This document shows, piece by piece, positions 54,332-63,100 of a stretch of DNA of 64,000 nt. The stretch spans positions 682,001-746,000 of the forward strand of contig NZ_JACHJV010000001.1 of NCBI RefSeq assembly GCF_014203855.1, read 5' to 3'. Every line of letters starts with the position of its first letter. The first letter of the stretch is position 1. A program made the translations under genes and the position numbers. The notes below the pieces were generated by a model. That model saw only the letters and a program-made list of their open reading frames with translations, was not told the origin of the DNA and did not search any database. The DNA comes from Kitasatospora kifunensis (GTDB lineage: Bacteria; Actinomycetota; Actinomycetes; Streptomycetales; Streptomycetaceae).

Positions 54332-55567
54332 GTGTTCGGACAAAGCCCATGGCTGACTCGGTGTGTCACCGCGCTAATGGCACTCACGACCCTGGGCCTT
54401 GCAGCACCCGCGGCCAACGCCGACGACCCTGTTCGAAGCAACGAGTGGCCCCTGGACAGTCACCATTTCCGAGCCGACGACATCTGGGCGCTCACTCGCG
54501 GAGCCGCAGTGACGGTCGCCGTCATCGACAGTGGCATCTCAGCCGCCCATCCCGACCTCACCGGCCAGGTCCTCCCCGGCACCAGCCTCCTGGGAGACGG
54601 CGGAGACGGACGCACCGACACCTCCGGCGACTCCCATGGCACAGCCATAGCTGGCATCATCGCCGCCACCGGAGGACCGGCGCCCGGAAACGGAATGGTC
54701 GGCCTCGCCCCTGCAGCGAAAGTCCTCCCCGTACGCGTCACCGCAGGCAGCCAGGCCTCCTCCTCCGCGATCGCCCAGGGCATCGTCTGGGCCGCCGATC
54801 ACGGAGCCCAGATCATCAACATGTCCATGGGAAGCCCTGATCCCGATCCGCTCCTGCGACAAGCCGTCAGCTACGCCCTTGGCAAAGACATCGTCCTCGT
54901 CGCCTCAGCCGGCAACGCGGGCCAGAGCGGCAACGCTCCGATGTATCCGGCTGCCTTCCCCGGCGTCGTCTCCGTCTCCGGCACCGACGAGAACGGCGCG
55001 TTCTGGGCGCCCAGCGAATCCGGACACGGCATCACGCTCGCCGCCCCGGCCACCGACCTCTACTCCACCAACGACCAGGGCCAGTACGTCCACGCCGACG
55101 GCACCAGCTACGCCGCCGCCTACGTCTCCGCTGCCGCCGCCCTCGTCCGCTCCCACGAACCACACCTGACGGCAGGCCAGGTGATCCGCCGCCTCATCAC
55201 CACCACCAGCCAGCACCACAACCGCCCCGACCCCCATCTCGGCTACGGCGAACTCAACCCTCTCGCGGCCCTGACCAGCACCGCCGACCCCGGCAGCTCC
55301 GACAACCCGCTGCTCCATCCCGACGCCGCACCACCCGTCACCACCACCGGGCACAGCACCGCCCTCACCATCGCCGCCGCCACGCTCGGCGCCGCCGTCC
55401 TCGGCATCGCGGCCACCGTGCTGCTACGACGCCGCAGGCAGCCCAGCACCCCACCGGCCACCAACACCACCGCCCAGAGCAAGCGCAAGCAGGCGCCTCC
55501 GAAGCCTCGCGGCGGCGCAGCATCAACTCCCCAGCCCAAGAAGCGATCCGGCAACCACCCCCGCTGA
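54332..55567 (+). CDS. Mycosin-like S8 (subtilisin family) membrane-anchored serine protease
   Basis: Protein of 411 aa. GTG 54332, with GGCGAGGAGCATTCCAA upstream, gives a clean signal peptide (LTRCVTALMALTTLGLAAPA, ANA/DD). The catalytic triad is intact: Asp in VAVIDSGIS, His in SHGTAIAGI, Ser in GTSYAAAYVSAAAAL. The oxyanion Asn is in SAGNAGQSG. Near the end a single membrane helix (ALTIAAATLGAAVLGIAATV) followed by RRRR and a basic Lys/Pro-rich tail anchors it, with the protease outside. This is the layout of type VII-associated mycosins, but no ESX genes are near. It is divergent from the RHS gene and may process that protein or other exported substrates; that link is inferred. Confidence 0.9.
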   Translation: MFGQSPWLTRCVTALMALTTLGLAAPAANADDPVRSNEWPLDSHHFRADDIWALTRGAAVTVAVIDSGISAAHPDLTGQVLPGTSLLGDGGDGRTDTSGDSHGTAIAGIIAATGGPAPGNGMVGLAPAAKVLPVRVTAGSQASSSAIAQGIVWAADHGAQIINMSMGSPDPDPLLRQAVSYALGKDIVLVASAGNAGQSGNAPMYPAAFPGVVSVSGTDENGAFWAPSESGHGITLAAPATDLYSTNDQGQYVHADGTSYAAAYVSAAAALVRSHEPHLTAGQVIRRLITTTSQHHNRPDPHLGYGELNPLAALTSTADPGSSDNPLLHPDAAPPVTTTGHSTALTIAAATLGAAVLGIAATVLLRRRRQPSTPPATNTTAQSKRKQAPPKPRGGAASTPQPKKRSGNHPR

Positions 55568-55603
55568 CCACCACCATCTACCAACACGCCAAGGAGCAGC
55601 CCG

Positions 55604-56143
55604 ATGCCCCTCCGCATCCCCCGCCGCCACCGTGCGCGCTACATCACCGGCGCTTGCGCGGGCATCGCGGCGGCCATCACCGCTGTGGTCCTGCTCCAAC
55701 CCGCTCACCACGCACCCGCACCCCCCAAGGTCGTGGCCAACGACTTCTCCGGCCGAGCCACCGCCTGCCTGGCCACCGACACCACCACCGCCGGCAAGGG
55801 CGACAACGTGACCAAGATCTGGACCAGCATGCAGAGCGCGGGCAGCCGGAGCGGAAAGAACGTCCAACAGCTCATCCAGCCCGCCACCAGTGCGGACCAG
55901 GCCCAGCCCTACCTCGCCGGGCTCATCAGCCAGCACTGCGACCTCATCGTCACCGTCGGCCCCGCCTTCGGCCAGGCCATCCCCGCCCTCGCCAAGGCGG
56001 ATCCCGCAGCCCGGTTCACTGCCGTCGACTCCACCATCACCAACCCGCCGCCGGGCGTCACTCTCCTCGCCAACGACCAAGCCGTGTCCGCCATCGGGCA
56101 GCAGGTCCAGGCTCTTCAACACGCAGCTGCCCAGCACAACTGA
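55604..56143 (+). CDS. BMP-like substrate-binding protein, N-terminal-lobe size
   Basis: Protein of 179 aa with an N-terminal anchor (YITGACAGIAAAITAVVLLQ) and no proper lipobox, so membrane-tethered and facing outward. The body resembles the first lobe of BMP/Med-type lipoproteins: ACLATDTTTAGKGDNVTKIW at the start and CDLIVTVGPAFGQAIPALA, AARFTAVDSTI further on. Full BMP proteins are about twice as long, so the second lobe is missing and classical nucleoside binding is doubtful. It lies 36 bp after the protease stop with AAGGAGCAGCCCG before the ATG, so the two are one transcript ended by a strong hairpin. Confidence 0.7.
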   Translation: MPLRIPRRHRARYITGACAGIAAAITAVVLLQPAHHAPAPPKVVANDFSGRATACLATDTTTAGKGDNVTKIWTSMQSAGSRSGKNVQQLIQPATSADQAQPYLAGLISQHCDLIVTVGPAFGQAIPALAKADPAARFTAVDSTITNPPPGVTLLANDQAVSAIGQQVQALQHAAAQHN

Positions 56144-56153
56144 GCCGAGAACG

Positions 56154-56198
56154 CCGCTACCGCGGAGCGCCGGCCAGGGCGCCCCGCGGTAGCGGTTT
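56154..56198 (+). terminator. Hairpin terminator after protease/BMP operon
   Basis: CCGCTACCGCGG (56154-56165) and CCGCGGTAGCGG (56184-56195) form a perfect 12-bp stem followed by TTT, 11 bp after the BMP-like stop. The stem-plus-T pattern makes this the most classical intrinsic terminator in the window. Confidence 0.8.
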
Positions 56199-56254
56199 CG
56201 AGCTGTTGTCCGACTCCGAGCTCATCGTCTCCGAGTCAGTCAGTTGACGGTTCG

Positions 56255-57520
56255 TCAGCCAGTGAAGGCAGCCAGACCGTTGGGGGTGCCCAGGCCGGTG
56301 GGGCCGTCGTAGCCCGCGCCGGCGGTGCAGAGGTAGGAGCCGCCGCAGTCACCGTTGGAGCCGCTGGTGACGTCGTTCAGCGCCGAGGTGTTGGCGTAGG
56401 CGTCGGCCGCCGGGACGGACGCGGTGGGGTTGCCGGCCAGAGCGTAGACGCTGGCGATGATCGGCGAGGAGGCGCTGGTGCCACCGTAGACGTTCCAGCC
56501 GGAGGCGCCGTAGGTGTCGTAGACGGCGACACCGGTGGCCGGGTCGGCGACGGCGGAGACGTCGGCGACGGTGCGGTTGGAGCAGCCGCTGTCGGTCTGC
56601 CAGGTCGGCTTGGTCTCGTAGGCGGAGCAGCCGGAACCGGTGCCCTCACCGCCGGCGCTGGTGCCCCAGACCGACTCGCTCCAGCCACGGGAGCTGGAGT
56701 CAGCGGTCAGCGAGGTGCCGCCCACCGCGGTGACGTAGGGGGAGGCGGCCGGGTACTCGACGCCGTAGCCGCTGTCGCCCGCCGAGGCGGTGATGGCAAC
56801 GCCCGGGTGGTTGTAGTAGGAGCTGTCGGTGGACGCCTCGTCCGAGGTCTCCGAGCCGCCGTAGCTGTTGGAGACGAACTTCGCGCCCATCGAGACGGCC
56901 TGGTTCACCGCGGTGCCCAGGTCCTGGGTGGTGGCCGAGGAGGCCTCCACCAGCAGGATGTTGCAGTTCGGGCAGGTCGCGCTGACCATGTCCAGGTCGA
57001 GGGAGATCTCACCGGCCCAACCCGAGTCGGGCGACGGGTAGTTGGTGCCGCCGTTCTCATCGACCTTGGTGAAGCAGCCGCTGGCCGAGGTGCAGGCGGG
57101 CAGCCCGAACTGGCTGCGGTAGGCGGCCAGGTCGGACTCGGCGTTCGGGTCGTCCTGGGCGTCGACGATCGCGACCGTCTCGCCGGCGCCGTTGGAGGCG
57201 GCGGCCGAGGTGAGGTTGTAGGCACTCTGGATGTCGGCCGGGCCGAAGCCGGAGACCGACCCGGCGGCGCGGGCGGCCCGGGCGCCGCCCAGGCCCTTCG
57301 CATGGGCCTTGACGGTCCCGCCGGTGACGCGCAGGGCGTTACAGGCCAGGTGGCCGGGCAGCGGGTCGGCACAGGAACGCGTGAAGCTCACGCCTTGGTG
57401 AGCGTCGCTCGCCGGCGCGGCTGCCGCGGGTATCGCGGCGAACCCGGAGACGGCGAGACCGGCGGCGGCGGTGACCGACAGGACGGCGCGCCGGACGGCG
57501 GGCGTGACGGAGGTACGCAA
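56255..57520 (-). CDS. Secreted sedolisin (S53) family serine-carboxyl protease
   Basis: Exported protein of 421 aa. A Sec signal peptide spans residues 1-35 (AVLSVTAAAGLAVSGFAAIPA, ending AAAAP). The catalytic Glu and Asp are in WAGEISLDLDM, and the catalytic Ser in GGTSASSPI, with YGGSE and ASAGDSG around the pocket. The end GYDGPTGLGTPNGLAAF supplies the calcium site of the family. The propeptide is much shorter than in most sedolisins. These enzymes are active at acid pH and degrade extracellular protein. It is convergent with the protease/BMP pair but transcribed alone. Confidence 0.9.
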   Translation of the reverse strand: MRTSVTPAVRRAVLSVTAAAGLAVSGFAAIPAAAAPASDAHQGVSFTRSCADPLPGHLACNALRVTGGTVKAHAKGLGGARAARAAGSVSGFGPADIQSAYNLTSAAASNGAGETVAIVDAQDDPNAESDLAAYRSQFGLPACTSASGCFTKVDENGGTNYPSPDSGWAGEISLDLDMVSATCPNCNILLVEASSATTQDLGTAVNQAVSMGAKFVSNSYGGSETSDEASTDSSYYNHPGVAITASAGDSGYGVEYPAASPYVTAVGGTSLTADSSSRGWSESVWGTSAGGEGTGSGCSAYETKPTWQTDSGCSNRTVADVSAVADPATGVAVYDTYGASGWNVYGGTSASSPIIASVYALAGNPTASVPAADAYANTSALNDVTSGSNGDCGGSYLCTAGAGYDGPTGLGTPNGLAAFTG

Positions 57521-57813
57521 GGTGACGTGCTCCTCTGTTCTGGTGAACCTGGATGTGGGGGTCGGCCCTTGGCGTGGGGTGCCGAGGGCTCAAGCCGCTC
57601 GCGAACACTGACGGTGGTTCACCCGCTGGGTCGCGCCTTAGTTGCGGCTGGGCATGACCTTAGATTTGCATGAACTCGTCAGACAACGGGTGCAGCCGAG
57701 TCAGCACACGATCCCCGCTCCGCGCCCGCTGTCTTCATCTTCTCCTCGCAGCCGACACCAGCATTTGGGTTTGCTATGGGCCGTTGTACAGAGGCTGCCT
57801 GACGAAACGTCAA

Positions 57814-58346
57814 TCATCCGGCCTGACGGACTTTTGGGTGTCCGTCAGGCCTGGTTCGTCCGTTATCGGAGTTCTCATGGAGGCAGTTGGTACAGTCCAT
57901 CAGCCACCGCCCAGCTGAAGTCGTCACTCTCAGTGCGCGCTGGTGCCACCCAAGTGAGATACGGATCGGCCAACGCGAGAACTTCGTCCTCCTGCCGACC
58001 CCCTCGCGCAGGCTGACTCCGGCGGCGTAGAGCTCGCCGACGTCACGCAGCGCACCCGTCAGCGCGGGAGCGGTCACCGCAGGAGCGGTCACCGCGGGAG
58101 CCGTCAGCACGGGAGTCGTCAGCACGGTCCGCGCCAGCAGCCCCGGGGCTTCGGTGAACAGCCACGCCACCTGGCGATCGCGGGCCGCCTCGGCCAGTTG
58201 GGCCAGGGCCCGGCGGCCGGGCCAGGGTTCGGCGATCGGCCCTGGCACTGGGTGCGGGCGAAGAACCGCGCCAGCTTGCGGAGGTGGCCGAGCGCGGCGT
58301 CCTCATCGTCGAGCGCGTTCGCGTTCGCGGTCGCGTTCACCGCCAT
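57814..58346 (-). pseudogene. Broken hypothetical gene behind the methyltransferase gene
   Basis: A frame starting with ATG 58346, two bases past the methyltransferase stop, encodes MAVNATANANALDDEDAALG and KLARFFARTQ. At about 58250 it leaves its natural frame: the other frame continues VPGPIAEPWPGRRALAQLAE and AARDRQVAWLFTEAPGLLAR. Both pieces look like one protein separated by a one-base shift. Next come three to four AVTAP pentapeptide repeats (15-bp units at about 58060-58125) and a plausible end near 58000, after which the frame runs on to 57814. A pseudogene or a sequencing error is equally possible. Family unknown. Confidence 0.35.
57820..57851. terminator. 12-bp perfect inverted repeat, possible bidirectional terminator
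   Basis: GGCCTGACGGAC (57820-57831) and GTCCGTCAGGCC (57840-57851) are exact reverse complements around TTTTGGGT. It lies in the gap upstream of the S53 gene and downstream of the methyltransferase unit, so termination of the latter is the simplest reading. Otherwise the 57521-57813 stretch shows nothing recognisable beyond the S53 promoter. Confidence 0.5.
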
Positions 58347-58348
58347 GG

Positions 58349-59086
58349 TCAGGCCGTCCCGTCCAGTGGCCGACCGAGGACGAGGAGCATGAACACCGGC
58401 TGCGTGGACGCCATGTCGAAGTGCTTGCCGAACGCCTCGCGGTGCGCGGGGTCAGGGCGCGGCTCTATCAGGCTGTGCAGCACCAGGCCCGCCTGCTGCG
58501 CGCTCTGCAGCGAACTGCTCAGCGGGCGGCGGAAGAAGCTGACGGCCAGCGGCGGGCCCTCGACGGTCGGCCACTCGTCGTGCACCTCCTCGACCGCGTG
58601 GTAGTCACCGCTGGGCGACAGGTGCAGCTCCGACATCGGGTGGCCGGTGGAGACCAGGATGACGCCGCCCGGCACCAGCACGCGACGCAGCTCGGTCAGG
58701 GCCGACGCCCAGTCGCGCAGGTAGTGCAGGCAGAGCGAGACGACCACCACGTCGAAGGAGGCGTCGGAGGCGAAGTCGAGCGGCTCGCGCAGGTCGTGCA
58801 CGTGCAGCTGCGCGGCGTCACCGACCCGGTTCCGGGCGATCTCGACCATGGCGGCGCTGGCGTCGAAGCCGACCACCCGCGCGCCGCGCTCCAGGAGCAG
58901 CTCGGTCAGCCGGCCGCCCGCGCAACCCACTTCGAGGACTCTGCGCCCGGCCAGTGGTGGGCAGGCGGCGAGCATCGCGGGCCGCTCCAACAGCGTGTTG
59001 AAGGGGCTGACCGCGCTGTGCCGATCGTAGCGTTGCGCGATCGCGTCGTACTGCGCGCGCGGTGTCGACTCCTCGGCTGTCATCAT
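58349..59086 (-). CDS. Class I SAM-dependent methyltransferase
   Basis: Cytosolic enzyme of 245 aa. Motif I VLEVGCAGGRLTELLLERGA binds SAM; VVGFDASAAMVEIAR provides the acidic residue after strand 2, and FDVVVVSLCLHYLRDW is motif IV. The Methyltransf_11 fold is clear; the substrate is unknown. ATGATG at 59086 follows CCAGGAGGCCCG. It lies apart from the NRPS cluster, so a link to that pathway is unlikely. Confidence 0.88.
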   Translation of the reverse strand: MMTAEESTPRAQYDAIAQRYDRHSAVSPFNTLLERPAMLAACPPLAGRRVLEVGCAGGRLTELLLERGARVVGFDASAAMVEIARNRVGDAAQLHVHDLREPLDFASDASFDVVVVSLCLHYLRDWASALTELRRVLVPGGVILVSTGHPMSELHLSPSGDYHAVEEVHDEWPTVEGPPLAVSFFRRPLSSSLQSAQQAGLVLHSLIEPRPDPAHREAFGKHFDMASTQPVFMLLVLGRPLDGTA

Positions 59087-59199
59087 CGGGCCTCCTGGTC
59101 AGGGGATTCGCCAGGGCCACGCTAGCTGCCCAGGTCCGCCGGATCAGCAGGTTTCGACAACGAATGACAACGAACGGCAACGACGACGGCAAACCGCGA

Positions 59200-59239
59200 G
59201 GGCCGGCGGGGCGAGGCTGCTGCCTCGTCCCGCCGGCCC
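59200..59239 (-). terminator. 18-bp hairpin terminator of the mannosidase/DUF7158 operon
   Basis: GGGCCGGCGGGGCGAGGC (59200-59217) pairs with GCCTCGTCCCGCCGGCCC (59222-59239) with one internal G-T wobble and a four-base loop. It sits 12 bp beyond the DUF7158-like stop, the best terminator position for that minus-strand operon. Confidence 0.8.
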
Positions 59240-59250
59240 CGATGGCGCGG

Positions 59251-60138
59251 TCAGTGCCGGTGGTGGTTGTCCGGTTGGGCGGGGTCGCCCGGGTGCTCCA
59301 ATCCCGGCACCAGGGTGAGCCGTTCGGCGCGGGCCCGGTCGAGCCAGCGGACGAAGGCGATCCGCCGGGCGCAGGCCCGCAGCTGCTCCGCCACCGCCTC
59401 CTCGGCATCGACGCCAGCGTCGGTGCCGGCGCTGGCGTCGGCATCACCGCCGCCAGCCGCAGCACGGCTCGGCACCTGACCCGTCAGCGCCACCGTCCAC
59501 GCCCCGACGGTCACCGTCTCCCCCACCGGTGCGCTGCGCAGCGCGGCAGCGAGGTCGGCCGGGAGGGTGGCCGGGTCCGCCTCGAAGTCGCCATCCGGCG
59601 TGGTGAGTTGCCAGCGGCTCGCGGACCCCACGGCGGTGGCACCGGTCGCCGCGCGGTAGGCGGCGATCTCGGACGGCGTGGCCTCGACCGTGGCGGTCAC
59701 GGCGGCGAAGACCGCGCGCACGGCGGCGCTGCCCTCGTAGGCCGCCGCCGCGATCGAGCCCAACTCGACCGCCGCGCGCTGGTCCAGCCGCACCGGCGCA
59801 ACAGCAGCACCGTCCAATCCACGCGTCGCGGCAGCGCCGTCCAACCCGCGCTCCGCAGCAGCGCAGTCCAGCCCGCGCTCAGCGGCTTCGGCCTGGCAGA
59901 GCTGCTCGGTCAGCACCACCTGTGCCACCCAGCGGGTCAGTTGCCGGTCCTCGGCGCTGCCGGGCGCGGGCAGCGCCGAGGCGCGCGGGCCATCGCGCAG
60001 GGCGGCGAGCCGGCGGTCGAGTTCGGCGCGCGGCAGCGGACGCCCGTCCAACAGCCCGAGCAGGCCGACCGGTTCGCCCATCCCGCCAACCGGCTCGGCC
60101 ACCCGGCCGCCCGCTTCGGCCACCACCGGAGTGCTCAC
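59251..60138 (-). CDS. DUF7158-like / SurA-N-like hypothetical protein
   Basis: Protein of 295 aa from GTG 60138, overlapping the mannosidase stop by GTGA. The N-terminal part (LLGLLDGRPLPRAELDRRLA, then WVAQVVLTEQLCQAEAAERG) recalls the helical N-terminal region of SurA/PpiC chaperones. A Gly/Ala repeat follows (RGLDGAAA-type, three copies), then an Ala-rich core. The end is distinctive: RRIAFVRWLDRARAERL then HPGDPAQPDNHHRH, a His-rich signature I associate with the actinomycete DUF7158 family. No signal peptide. Coupling to GH38 suggests it assists that enzyme, but function is unknown. Confidence 0.55.
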   Translation of the reverse strand: MSTPVVAEAGGRVAEPVGGMGEPVGLLGLLDGRPLPRAELDRRLAALRDGPRASALPAPGSAEDRQLTRWVAQVVLTEQLCQAEAAERGLDCAAAERGLDGAAATRGLDGAAVAPVRLDQRAAVELGSIAAAAYEGSAAVRAVFAAVTATVEATPSEIAAYRAATGATAVGSASRWQLTTPDGDFEADPATLPADLAAALRSAPVGETVTVGAWTVALTGQVPSRAAAGGGDADASAGTDAGVDAEEAVAEQLRACARRIAFVRWLDRARAERLTLVPGLEHPGDPAQPDNHHRH

Positions 60139-63100
60139 GGCGCCACCACCAGCGAGACGGTGGGCGCGTACTGGCAGCGGCCGAACCACATCACCTTCGT
60201 GACCGCCCAGTACGAGCCCGGGTCGGTGTCCAGCGGCGGCGCGACCTCGAAGCCGAAGGTCTGCCGCTCCCCCGGCGCCAGGGTGAAGCCGGCCACCGGC
60301 GCGCCGAGCGCCGCCCAGGTGCCCCACGGCGAGACGGTCTGCAGCTCGCCGCGGATCTCGCCCCTGGTGCGGTTGGTCAGCACCACCTCCAGCCAGGCCC
60401 GCCCGCCGGGCGCCACTCGCAGCGAGGCGGCGGCGGACTCGACGAGAAGGCCGGTGTCGCGCCCGATCTCCGACTTGGTGCCCTGGGCCTTGCCCCAGTC
60501 GTCCAGCGGCTCACCGGCGGCCGGCAGCAGGTCGGGCAGCTCGCCGACCGCGACGGTGGCCACGTCCTCGATCTGCTGCCCCGCGTACTCGGTGCGCACG
60601 GCGACGAAGTAGAGGCCCGGCTGGGCGCCTGTGGGAGGGGTCACGGTGACCGGGAAGCGCAGGTGCCCGGCGGCGTCCAGGCGGTAGGGGCGCCGACGCA
60701 GGTCGACCTGCCAGCCGTCCGGTGCGATCACCTCGGCGGTGCCCTCCACCGCCGCGTCCCGCAGGTGCGAGGCGAGCACCACGGACAGCTCCAGCGCTTC
60801 GCCCGCCCCGCTGCCACAGGTCAGCAGCCCGGGGCTCACGCCCACCGAGACGGGCAGGTAGCCCATCGGGGCGGGGCCACGGTTGTGCAACCAGTAGCGG
60901 CTGTGCACGGGTTGGGCGATCTCGCCGATCGGTCCGAGCGGCTCACTGTTCCCCCTGCCCGCACCCGACACCCTCGGCAGCGCGGTGAGCGTGGCGACCT
61001 GAGCCCCCGTCAGCTCCAACTCCCTCTCGACCGGCGCCTGTGGCCGCTCCAGCAGGTCCGCCCGGTGCAGCGCGGCGAGCTCCAGCGCGCCGCTCAGCCG
61101 TGCGGTGCGGCCGAGGCCGGTGGACTCGACCAGCCGCACCGTGACCCCGGCGCTCGGGTCGAGCACGGCCGCCGAGCCGGCGGCGATCGGGTCCCCGGTG
61201 GGCTTGAGGGTGCTCAGTCGCACCTCGCGAGCGGGCTCGACCCGCAGCCAGGACTGGGTGGCCGGCAGCGTGCCGTCCTGCGCGGGCACCACTCGGGCGA
61301 GCAACTGGTGGTTGAACTCCTGCCCCTGCGCGGGCAGCGTCAGGGCTCGCCAGTCTCCCTCGCCGGAGACCAGGGAGTAGCTGAAGTCATGGGTCCAGTG
61401 CTGGAGTTGGAAGGAGGATCCATCCGGCACGGTGCGCCGGGGCGGGTCGATCCAGACCCCCGAGGGCCAGCCGGTGCAGGAGCGCAACAGCGACAGGTGC
61501 AGCGCGCCGGTGGGGTCGACGGCGAAGCCGGGCAGGCCGTAGGTGAGCAGCGCGGCGGTGTGGTCGGTGAGCCGCTCGGTGGCCGGCAGTTCGCCGGGGC
61601 AGACCGCCTCGATCCGGGCGTCGGCCAGGTCGGCGGCCAGCGGAGCGGGGTCGGTGACCACCAGGACGGGCAGCGCGCGCAGGTCGCGCAGGTCGGCGCC
61701 CGGCTGCCAGACCTCGGCCAGCGGCTTCTCGGCCGGCACCCAGACCCGGCCGTGGGCGGCCAGCACGGCCGCGTAGTCGGCCCCGGCCCGCTCCAGCAAC
61801 TCCCGGGCGGCGGGGTTGGTTTCGGGTCCGCCGAGGACGATCCGGAAGTCCGGCAGGTTGGAGTCCACGTCCAGCCAGCCGTACCTGGACCAGTCGGCGC
61901 TCGCGGTGGTCGCGGTGACACCGGCCGCGGCCAGCGCGACGATCAGGTCGCGGGCGTCGGCGGCATCCGCCAGCTCGGGGACGATCACCTCCGCGACGCC
62001 CAGTGCCCGCTCGCCCAGCGCGTCGCCGCCCTGGTCGGTGAGGGTGACGCGGGCGGTGGCGCTGAGGCCGAACCAGGTGTTGGCGGGGTTGTCGAGGGTC
62101 CAGGGCGCCTCGGCCACGTCCACGTCGGGTAGGGCGAAGCCGCGGCCGATCACGGCGTCGGCGACCTCGCTGACCGGCAGCGTACCTGGCAGGTCGAGCG
62201 GGAAGCGCAGTCGCAGCAGGCGGTCGGCGCTGGCGTGGTCGATCACCCGGGTGCGGCAGTCGACGCGGTCGATGCCCTGCCAGAGCGTGACGATCTGCTC
62301 GTAGTCCAGACCGTCGACGGTACCCGTGGCCACCAACCGCTCGCCCAGCGGCCCGACTTCGCGCCGCACCACGGCGGCACTGGTCCGCGAGCCGACCACC
62401 GGCCCCTTGGGCACCAGATGCCAGGGGCCCTCACCGAAGTCGGGGTGCTGCGGGTACTCCTCGTACATCCGCAGCTCGTTGCCGATCTGCTCGGGGCTGA
62501 TCAACTCCCGCCCGTGCGCCTTGTCCTGGACGCTGCTCAGGCCGCCACCACGCTCGGGGTCGGCGGTGACCCGGTACCGCTGGTTCTCGACGGTCAGGCC
62601 ATCAGCCTGCTGCCACAGGGCATCTGATGGACCGTCGACCAGGCGCCAGGTACGCCAGCCGAGCGCGGGCACCAGGTCGGCATGGAAGTAGAGGGTGCCA
62701 CGGTCGACGGCGCAGGCCACCAGCGCCTCGGTGTCGTCCAGCACCCGCACCTGGGTGAGGCCGGCGGGCAGGCGCACCGAGACGGTGCCCGAGCGGTCGA
62801 AGGAGAGCGTGTTGGTGACCACCACGGCGTGCCGGCCCGCACCGCTGGTGTCGATCCGGGCGACCAGCGCGTTAAGCGCGGTGTCCCGCACCTGGGCGGC
62901 CAGATCGTGGGCCTCGCGCCAGCCGCCGAGCAGGTCGAGGTAGACCTGGTCGGACTCCGAACCGGTGATCGCGTCATGGTGGGCACCATAGGCCAGGTGC
63001 CGCCAGACCTTGTCGAGGGCGGCCTGCGGATAGCCGCCCAGGTTCTGCAGCGCGGCCAGGGTGGCGAGCTTCTCGGCGTCCAACGCGGCCACCTCGCCAG

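Noticed and set aside
58349..59086. Methyltransferase considered as a tailoring enzyme of the NRPS cluster
   Set aside because: More than 30 kb away with unrelated genes between; no support for a link.
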